From Candidatus Roizmanbacteria bacterium (GTDB lineage: Bacteria > Patescibacteriota > Microgenomatia > UBA1406 > GWC2-37-13), in NCBI GenBank assembly GCA_026395475.1, contig JAPLYQ010000101.1:1-24244 (forward strand): a stretch of DNA of 24,244 nt, in the 5' to 3' direction. Position numbers and translations under genes: made by a program. The notes under the pieces are model-generated. The model was not told the origin of the DNA. It saw only the letters and a program-made list of their open reading frames with translations, and searched no databases. Positions 21,353 through 24,244 of the stretch are shown piece by piece. The first letter of the stretch is position 1, and the number at the start of each line of letters is the position of its first letter.

Positions 21353-22237
21353 ATGGCCCAAGAACATAGTACGTTTGGAGAATTATTTAAAAAATATCGT
21401 CTCAGGTCGGAATTCTCCACACTATCCCAATTTGGAAATGCCCTAGCTCAAGAAGGATTTATTTATGAAGATAGTATCTATTCCCATTGGCAAAAAAATG
21501 TCCGTGTCCCAAAAGACCGAAAGCTTCTTCTTGCACTGATAAAAATATTCATTGAAAAGGGTGGATTGACTTCTACTGTTGAGGCTAATACTTTTCTCAA
21601 TTCCGCAGGACAAGGATATCTTACAAAAGATGAACTTGAAGCAGTAACAAAAAATGCCCATTTTATTGGAAATACAATTACCTCCTCTAATGCCCTTTCC
21701 TTTTTACTTACCACTATTCAATCGAAGGGAATTGTAAGAACAGGGTGGCAAATGATGAATATTCCGAATCCAGAAAGCGTAGCAGAACATTCCTTTCAGC
21801 TCTGTGTAATTGCAATGGTTTTCGCAGACCAACTGGGAGTCGATCGAGAAAAATTGATTAAAATGGCCATTATCCATGATTTAGGTGAAATTTTTACAGG
21901 GGATATTGTATGGTCACGAGGAAATATTATCGATATAAAAAAGCGTCAAGAAAAGGAAGTTGTTGAATCACAAGGAATAGAGGCTTTATTCTCAAAACTT
22001 GGAAATCTAAAAGAGTATCAAGATATATTTATGGAGATGACAGAACGAAAAAGCGTAGAGGCAAGCATCTTTTGGCAGCTTGATAAGTTGGAGATGGCTA
22101 TTCAAGCACTTAAATATGAACAGGAAACGGGAATAAATTTGGATGAATTTTTTATCACTACTGATCTTCAGCTTACTCTCCCCTTCCTGAGGGAAATCTT
22201 TTCACATGCTCTTGCTCAAAGAGCAAAAACAAAATAA
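21353..22237 (+). CDS. HD-domain hydrolase (YfbR/5'-nucleotidase-like) with N-terminal HTH-like domain
   Basis: A 294-residue protein. Residues about 115-290 are an HD phosphohydrolase domain: RTGWQMMNIPNPESVAEHSFQL (R129, H146), IIHDLGEIFTGDIVW (H175-D176, E179) and a late WQLDKLEMAIQAL (D244), which together supply the H...HD...D metal site. This layout matches the HD family containing dNMP 5'-nucleotidase YfbR and YedJ-type enzymes. Residues about 1-95 (TFGELFKKYRLRSEFSTLSQFGNALAQEG..., SHWQKNVRVPKDRKLLLALIKIF) look like an XRE-like helix-turn-helix, reading as a regulator fused to the hydrolase. The exact substrate and DNA binding are inferred. A palindromic site and a strong leaderless promoter lie upstream. 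Confidence 0.82.
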   Translation: MAQEHSTFGELFKKYRLRSEFSTLSQFGNALAQEGFIYEDSIYSHWQKNVRVPKDRKLLLALIKIFIEKGGLTSTVEANTFLNSAGQGYLTKDELEAVTKNAHFIGNTITSSNALSFLLTTIQSKGIVRTGWQMMNIPNPESVAEHSFQLCVIAMVFADQLGVDREKLIKMAIIHDLGEIFTGDIVWSRGNIIDIKKRQEKEVVESQGIEALFSKLGNLKEYQDIFMEMTERKSVEASIFWQLDKLEMAIQALKYEQETGINLDEFFITTDLQLTLPFLREIFSHALAQRAKTK

Positions 22238-22297
22238 AAAACAAATATAACTAATTTAACTAACTTTGACTAATTTCTGTTTGTTACAATGTGCTAT

Positions 22298-22450
22298 ATG
22301 TTTGCAACAATTAAACAACTTACAATGCTCATCAAAAAATCAAGTAAAATTTGGATTATTCCCATTGTTTTACTCCTTATAATTATTGTCCTTCTCGTAA
22401 TATTGGCTCAAGCTTCACCCGTCCCTATATTTTTATACCCGATAATTTAA
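22298..22450 (+). CDS. DUF5989-like small membrane protein
   Basis: A 50-residue peptide. A short basic N-terminus (MFATIKQLTMLIKKSSKIW) precedes one hydrophobic helix (about 20-37), then AQASPVPIFLYPII. The layout (basic lead, IIP-rich helix, L-A-Q-x-S followed by P-F-I-Y-like end) matches DUF5989, a family found beside NodU/CmcH-type carbamoyltransferases and SxtJ. The gene is one nucleotide upstream of the next small membrane gene and 220 nt from the carbamoyltransferase, which supports the assignment. A TACAAT box ends 7 nt before the ATG. Confidence 0.75.
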   Translation: MFATIKQLTMLIKKSSKIWIIPIVLLLIIIVLLVILAQASPVPIFLYPII

Positions 22451-22451
22451 T

Positions 22452-22649
22452 ATGATGAAGAATCTTCAAATGTATATTAAAAAAATAAACATGTTCATTT
22501 CTTCATGTATTCTTTTTCTTTTTTATCTTTTAATTCTTCCCTTTGGGAGATTGATTTATATTATTGCTTATTTTTTCTCAAAAAAAAATAGGGATACTTA
22601 TTGGCAAGAACCAGATAAACGTGAGTTAGATTTAAATTCCCCATATTAA
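22452..22649 (+). CDS. Small membrane protein in carbamoyltransferase cassette (SxtJ-like tail)
   Basis: A 65-residue protein with one or two hydrophobic segments (about 13-46, ISSCILFLFYLLILPFGRLIYIIAYFF) and a polar tail KKNRDTYWQEPDKRELDLNSPY. The order hydrophobic, LPFGRL, basic, then Y-W near the end resembles the C-terminal part of SxtJ-type proteins (T-P-I-G-L..., S-Y-W), but it is only half their usual length, so it may be a shortened member or a different small protein. A second in-frame ATG follows immediately. It lies between the DUF5989-like peptide (1 nt) and the carbamoyltransferase (20 nt), which suggests one operon. Confidence 0.65.
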   Translation: MMKNLQMYIKKINMFISSCILFLFYLLILPFGRLIYIIAYFFSKKNRDTYWQEPDKRELDLNSPY

Positions 22650-22669
22650 ATTTATTAAAAATTAAATCC

Positions 22670-24244
22670 ATGTATATTCTCGGTGTTTCCGCATATTACC
22701 ATGACAGTGCGGCCGTCTTGATAAAAGATGGGGAGGTTCTTTGTGCTATAGAAGAAGAACGTTTTACGAGAGTTAAACATGATAACTCATTTCCCATTCA
22801 GGCAATTGAATGGTGTCTTAGAGATGCAAATATAACGATTTCAGATATTGCAGTTATTTCCTATTACGAAAAACCACTCCTTAAATTTGAACGATCTCTT
22901 GATATATTCATCAAAACATGGCCAAAAAGTCTTATTTCCTTTATAAAAAACATGCCAGAATTATTGGGAGAGAAATTATCAGTTGACGAAACAATCCGGA
23001 AAAAACTGAGCTATCAGAATAAGATTGTTTTTATTCCCCATCATTTATCTCACGCATCGGCTGCTTTTTATTCATCTCCCTTTAAAACTTCTGCAATACT
23101 CACAATAGACGGTGTGGGAGAATACCAGACGACAGCTCTTTGGAAAGCCTCAAAAGATAAATTACAATTAGTAAAGGACATCCATTTCCCCCACTCACTC
23201 GGTCTCTTCTACTCTACTTGCGCGGCATACTTAGGATTTAAAGTAAATGAAGATGAATATAAACTCATGGGCCTTGCCGCATATGGCAAACCAATATATG
23301 TTAGCAAGCTAAAACAAATAATTAAGGTAAAAGAAGATGGGAGTTTCAACTTAAATATGGATTATTTTGCTTTTCAAGAAACTACTCAAATGTGGTCATA
23401 TAAATTAGAAGAATTACTGGGCAAATCAAGACAACCACAAGAAAAAATTACTAAAAAACATGTAAACATAGCAAAAAGCGTTCAAGTACTCACAGAGCAG
23501 ATTTATATAGCTATTCTTAACTATTTATATACGGTTACTAAAGAAGAAAATATTTGTATAAGCGGCGGTGTTGCTCTGAATGCGCTTGCAAATGGACTAA
23601 TCTACTCACGAACTCACTTTAAACACAGTCATGTTTTTGGGCCAGCTGGCGATAGTGGTGCAGCCCTTGGCTCCGCTCTATTTACTTATTATAATCATCA
23701 TCCCGATAAAAATCAGGATCCAAAAAAACGATCAATAGATTCACTTTCATTGGGTTCCCAATATGCAGATAGAGAAATAGAGGCTACTCTCAAAAAATAT
23801 AATCTTACTTATAAAAAACTATCCGAAAAAGAACTTGTTCATTCAGCCGCAAATGCATTGAGTGAGGGGAAAATAATTGGTTGGTTTCAAGGCAGGTGTG
23901 AACTTGGACCAAGAGCTTTGGGTAATAGATCTATTCTTTGCAAAACTTTTCCAAAAAGTATGAAAACAAAGGTAAATGTTATTAAAATCAGAGAACAGTT
24001 TAGACCTTTTGCAGGCTCTATACTACAAGATTATGTGCATGAATATTTTGAAGTACCAGAACAAAAATATTCTTCTCCATTTATGAATTATTGTTTTACT
24101 GTTAAAAAGTCAAAACGAAAAGAGCTTGCTGCTATAATACATAAAGATAACACATGTCGAATTCAGACGGTCTCACCAAGTGATAGACTTTATTACAAGC
24201 TTATTGAAAAGTTTTATGGACTCACTGGTATTCCATGCATTTTA
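22670..24244 (+). CDS. Carbamoyltransferase, NodU/CmcH/TobZ family (partial, runs off window end)
   Basis: 525 codons are visible with no stop. These enzymes make carbamoyl-adenylate from carbamoyl phosphate and ATP and transfer the carbamoyl group to a hydroxyl, often on a sugar, antibiotic or glycan. Motifs: an N-terminal ASKHA-type opening ILGVSAYYHDSAAVLI (3-18), EEERFTRVKHD (28-38), the metal/ligand motif IPHHLSHASAAF (122-133), the ATPase-like TIDGVGEYQTTALW, DEYKLMGLAAYG, ISGGVALNALANG, HVFGPAGDSGAALGSA, and the C-terminal GRCELGPRALGNRSIL and EQFRPFAGSI. The C-terminal remainder is cut by the window edge. With the two small membrane genes upstream and the surface-glycan genes nearby, it probably modifies an exported glycan; the substrate is unknown. 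Confidence 0.95.
   Translation, partial: MYILGVSAYYHDSAAVLIKDGEVLCAIEEERFTRVKHDNSFPIQAIEWCLRDANITISDIAVISYYEKPLLKFERSLDIFIKTWPKSLISFIKNMPELLGEKLSVDETIRKKLSYQNKIVFIPHHLSHASAAFYSSPFKTSAILTIDGVGEYQTTALWKASKDKLQLVKDIHFPHSLGLFYSTCAAYLGFKVNEDEYKLMGLAAYGKPIYVSKLKQIIKVKEDGSFNLNMDYFAFQETTQMWSYKLEELLGKSRQPQEKITKKHVNIAKSVQVLTEQIYIAILNYLYTVTKEENICISGGVALNALANGLIYSRTHFKHSHVFGPAGDSGAALGSALFTYYNHHPDKNQDPKKRSIDSLSLGSQYADREIEATLKKYNLTYKKLSEKELVHSAANALSEGKIIGWFQGRCELGPRALGNRSILCKTFPKSMKTKVNVIKIREQFRPFAGSILQDYVHEYFEVPEQKYSSPFMNYCFTVKKSKRKELAAIIHKDNTCRIQTVSPSDRLYYKLIEKFYGLTGIPCIL

Noticed and set aside
1..24244. CRISPR array, tRNA, prophage or transposase
   Set aside because: No regularly spaced direct repeats, no cloverleaf-like sequence and no recombinase or phage motifs were found on either strand.

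Overview
The window looks like a chromosomal segment of a Candidate Phyla Radiation (Patescibacteria) bacterium, probably of the Microgenomates type. This is an inference from several signs: low G+C; compact genes with little leader sequence; the order rpsF-ssb-rpsR with no rplI after it; a GT-C glycosyltransferase with a HPDERN motif; Cys-rich TSP1-type surface proteins with Pro/Thr-rich linkers; and a carbamoyltransferase cassette. UGA serves as a stop codon, so the glycine-UGA code of Gracilibacteria/Absconditabacteria does not apply. No tRNA, rRNA, transposase, integrase, phage gene or CRISPR array was seen.

Layout. 1-2176 (minus): partial thymidylate synthase, a dCTP-deaminase/dUTPase-fold protein lacking the usual catalytic residues, and an unknown protein. 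2241-3251 (plus): GT4 glycosyltransferase, converging on TatD through a nested inverted repeat. 4239-5951 (plus): secreted protein with four TSP1 repeats. 6202-9244 (minus): rpsF-ssb-rpsR, then a barrel-sandwich-like protein overlapping the protease ctpA. 9260-9637: intergenic region with two very large hairpins. 9638-11857 (plus): GT-C membrane glycosyltransferase fused to a DUF192 domain. 11847-15941 (minus): glycolytic run aldolase-like, gapdh, pgk, Nudix. 16008-16397 (plus): HIT protein. 16394-19456 (minus): large TSP1/Ig-like secreted protein and a PilX-like pilin. 19521-21125 (plus): O-antigen ligase/polymerase-like protein. 21353-22237 (plus): putative HTH plus HD hydrolase. 22298-24244 (plus): DUF5989-like peptide, small membrane protein and partial carbamoyltransferase.

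The most interesting signal is a dispersed structured element of about 106-119 nt in three copies: 958-1073 (intergenic), 10293-10398 and 10677-10795 (both inside the GT-C coding sequence, without breaking the frame and read in two different frames). All three copies share four nested stems. The bases in these stems differ between copies while pairing is kept, and the unpaired motifs (GTGGC, GACRGAAT, an A-G mismatch) are nearly constant; a bulged G and a GCAGGC loop recur in the two longer copies. Compensatory change of this kind points to selection on an RNA or single-stranded DNA fold. The element behaves like the in-gene palindromic elements known from Rickettsia, but I do not recognise the family.

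Other recurrent themes are -10 boxes lying 6-9 nt from start codons (leaderless mRNAs), and several other large hairpins or repeats between genes. Functionally the window combines central metabolism and housekeeping genes with a cell-surface programme: glycosyltransferases, a ligase, TSP1 adhesin-like proteins and a pilin-like protein.
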